Below are positions 31,706-33,722 of a stretch of DNA of 33,722 bases, piece after piece. The notes beneath the pieces were generated by a model that made no database searches, was not told the DNA's origin, and saw nothing but the letters and a program-made list of their open reading frames with translations. The DNA is from Pantanalinema sp. GBBB05. Its GTDB lineage: Bacteria; Cyanobacteriota; Cyanobacteriia; Leptolyngbyales; Leptolyngbyaceae. Every line of letters begins with the position of its first letter. The stretch's first letter is position 1. The position numbers were made by a program, and so were the translations under genes. The stretch spans positions 1 through 33,722 of the forward strand of contig VRZD01000053.1 of NCBI GenBank assembly GCA_016743235.1, given 5' to 3'.

Positions 31706-33190
31706 ATGGGCAAACCCACCGGATTCATCGAATATCTGCGCGAACTTCCCTCAGAACTGGCTCCCCTCGATCGCATTCGTAATTGGGATGAATTTCATCT
31801 GCCGATGCCCGAGGACAAACTCCGGACGCAGGGCGCTCGCTGTATGGACTGCGGCACTCCCTTCTGCCACACCGGCACTCTAATCAGTGGCATGGCCAGC
31901 GGTTGCCCGATCAACAACCTGATTCCCGAATGGAATGATCTGGTCTATCGCGGTCTCTGGCGAGAAGCCCTCGATCGCCTGCACAAAACCAATAATTTTC
32001 CAGAGTTCACGGGTCGCGTCTGTCCCGCTCCCTGTGAAGGCTCCTGTGTACTGGGCATCACCAATCCCCCCGTCACGATCAAGAACATTGAATGCTCGAT
32101 CGTCGATAAAGGTTGGGAATCGGGCTGGATCACTCCCGAACCACCCAGCAAACGTACCGGCAAGAAAGTGGCGATCGTCGGCTCGGGTCCCGCCGGACTA
32201 TCTGCTGCCGCCCAACTGAATAAAGCTGGACATTGGGTGACGGTGTTTGAACGGGCCGATCGTCCCGGTGGTCTGCTGATGTATGGCATTCCCAACATGA
32301 AGCTGGACAAAGAAGAGGTCGTCATGCGACGGCTGAATGTCCTGGAAGCGGAGGGCGTTACCTTTGTCTGCAACACCGAAATTGGCAAAGACCTCCCGAC
32401 CGAGCAACTCCTGAGTGACTTCGATGCCGTCGTTCTCTGTACTGGAGCCACCAAACCCCGCGACCTGCCGATCGCCGGACGCGACCTTAAAGGCATTCAC
32501 TTTGCCATGGACTTCCTCACTGCCAACACCCAGTCCGTCCTGAATCACCAACCCGGAGACAATTTCATTTCTGCTGAAGGCTTGGATGTCGTCATTATCG
32601 GTGGCGGCGACACAGGCACAGACTGCGTGGGCACATCGATTCGGCATGGCTGCAACAGCCTGGTGCAACTGGAAATTCTGCCCAAACCCCCCAGCGATCG
32701 CGCCGCCGACAACCCCTGGCCCGAATGGCCCAAAATTTACCGCCTCGACTACGGGCAGGAAGAAGCCGCCGCCCAGTTTGGTGACGACCCTCGCGCCTAT
32801 CTCACCACTGCTACTCACTTTGAAGGTGATGAAAATGGGCGGGTCAAAGCCGTTCATACCGTCCAGGTGGCATGGCAGAAAAACGAGAAAGGTCAGTTCA
32901 TCCCCCAACCTATCCCTGGTACGGAAAAAGTCCTACCCGCCCAACTCGTTCTTCTGGCAATGGGCTTCCTCGGTCCCGAACAACCCTTACTCGATGCCCT
33001 CGGGTTAGACCGCGATGCCCGCAGCAACATCAAAGCCGAGTACGAAAAATACACCACTAGCCTTCCCGGTGTGTTTGCCGCTGGCGATTGTCGGCGCGGC
33101 CAAAGCCTGATCGTCTGGGCGATCAATGAAGGACGGGGAGCCGCCAGAGAATGCGATCGCTACCTCATGGGCAGCACCGACCTACCTTAA
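31706..33190 (+). CDS. gltD: glutamate synthase small subunit
   Basis: The 494-residue NAD(P)H-oxidising subunit of GOGAT, which passes electrons to the large subunit. The N-terminal 4Fe-4S domain has Cys46, 49, 54 (RCMDCGTPFC) and 67, and Cys106, 110, 114 (CPAPCEGSC). FAD binds at VAIVGSGPAGLS (155-166) and NAD(P)H at VVIIGGGDTGTDCVG (295-309). The C-terminal GVFAAGDCRRGQSLIVWAINEGR is the second FAD motif. Start at 31706 with AGGTCA upstream. Together with gltB it forms the alpha-beta enzyme, fed by glutamine synthetase in the GS-GOGAT cycle. Confidence 0.98.
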   Translation: MGKPTGFIEYLRELPSELAPLDRIRNWDEFHLPMPEDKLRTQGARCMDCGTPFCHTGTLISGMASGCPINNLIPEWNDLVYRGLWREALDRLHKTNNFPEFTGRVCPAPCEGSCVLGITNPPVTIKNIECSIVDKGWESGWITPEPPSKRTGKKVAIVGSGPAGLSAAAQLNKAGHWVTVFERADRPGGLLMYGIPNMKLDKEEVVMRRLNVLEAEGVTFVCNTEIGKDLPTEQLLSDFDAVVLCTGATKPRDLPIAGRDLKGIHFAMDFLTANTQSVLNHQPGDNFISAEGLDVVIIGGGDTGTDCVGTSIRHGCNSLVQLEILPKPPSDRAADNPWPEWPKIYRLDYGQEEAAAQFGDDPRAYLTTATHFEGDENGRVKAVHTVQVAWQKNEKGQFIPQPIPGTEKVLPAQLVLLAMGFLGPEQPLLDALGLDRDARSNIKAEYEKYTTSLPGVFAAGDCRRGQSLIVWAINEGRGAARECDRYLMGSTDLP

Positions 33191-33592
33191 TCGCCAAAAT
33201 CCCGCTCCAGCTAACACCTCAGGCATTTCCAAAAAAAGTTTGCCAAAGTGTTGCTTTTTCCGGATCACCCTGTTAACCTAGATAAAGTGCCAAGCGGTTC
33301 CGAACACAATTTGGAAGCTTGACGGTGAACCAAACTACTAGATATGGCGCAATCCGATCTATATAGTGCGGCTTCACAACTTTCTTGTCTGTAGCGGTTC
33401 GCTATACCGAGAAAGTATCAAGAAACGCTGACACAGAACCAGGAAAACAAAATAGTTTGAAAGCCAAACAAGCATCATAAACCTCGTTAAAGAACTTTGA
33501 GTTTTGGGGTTAACCCAAAACAAAAAACAAACACTTAACAGGTCTCCGAATCGAAAGCAATTTCAGTTCGGAACCAAGCCAACAAACTCAAC
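33191..33592 (+). promoter_or_regulatory. rRNA operon promoter and leader region
   Basis: A 400-base gene-free leader. TTGCTT (33251-33256) and TAACCT (33274-33279), spaced 17 bp, form a candidate promoter. GAACTTTGA (33492-33500) resembles the cyanobacterial boxA antitermination word, and it is directly followed by a hairpin GTTTTGGG/CCCAAAAC (33501-33508 and 33514-33521). These fit an rRNA leader that guides antitermination and RNase III processing. The boxA call is tentative. Confidence 0.5.

Positions 33593-33722
<130 letters not shown>

Overview
The window is chromosomal DNA from a phycobilisome-bearing cyanobacterium. The evidence is a complete C-phycocyanin operon, rod and rod-core linkers, bilin lyases, a Psb34/ssl1498-type light-harvesting-like pair, cyanobacterial DUF4278 proteins, very frequent HIP1-like GCGATCGC octamers, and the 5' end of a bacterial 16S rRNA gene at the right edge. 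Species cannot be fixed from the sequence; a Leptolyngbya/Phormidium-like filamentous lineage is only a guess.

Layout. 1-9.8 kb is an accessory, plasmid-flavoured region. It holds a small ribbon-helix-helix-type protein, a tandem 23-30 bp repeat array resembling iterons (about 1082-1251), a primase-like protein with archaeo-eukaryotic primase (AEP) motifs (1616-3466), a small partner gene, three short cyanobacterial proteins (a secreted protein, a DUF4278 protein, a peptidoglycan-binding-like protein), and three minus-strand DNA-binding proteins: two paralogous winged-helix proteins and a 622-aa protein ending in an XRE-type helix-turn-helix. Regulatory-looking inverted repeats lie between them.

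9.8-20.7 kb is the phycobilisome locus. On the minus strand are cpcG, a predicted HExxH metalloprotease translationally coupled to a CpcS-type lyase, two tandem Psb34/ssl1498-like genes with a strong HLR1 (RpaB) element, and a second CpcS-type lyase. On the plus strand are a third CpcS-type lyase and the operon cpcB-cpcA-cpcC-cpcC-cpcD-cpcE-cpcF. CpcB/CpcA are the pigment subunits, CpcC/CpcD build rods, CpcG joins rods to the core, CpcE/F attach bilin to CpcA Cys84, and CpcS-type lyases serve other sites such as CpcB Cys82.

20.8-22.5 kb carries a translationally coupled parA-parB pair right behind cpcF, so the phycobilisome locus is bracketed by replication-like genes on one side and partition genes on the other. 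22.5-26.3 kb has a small membrane protein, a GlsB/YeaQ-type membrane protein, a second DUF4278 protein, a DUF2235 hydrolase and several structured gene-free stretches. 26.4-33.2 kb is a nitrogen-assimilation operon: gltB, an unusual methyltransferase-like gene, and gltD. The window ends in an rRNA leader and the first 130 bases of 16S rRNA.

Most noteworthy: the AEP-like protein with its upstream repeat array; the rep-like/par-like bracketing of the cpc locus, with a ParA lacking the signature lysine; the HEYAH protein fused by TAATG overlap to cpcS; the near-perfect inverted repeat in the cpcB leader; the HLR1 element at the psb34-like pair; and the methyltransferase-like gene inside the GOGAT operon.
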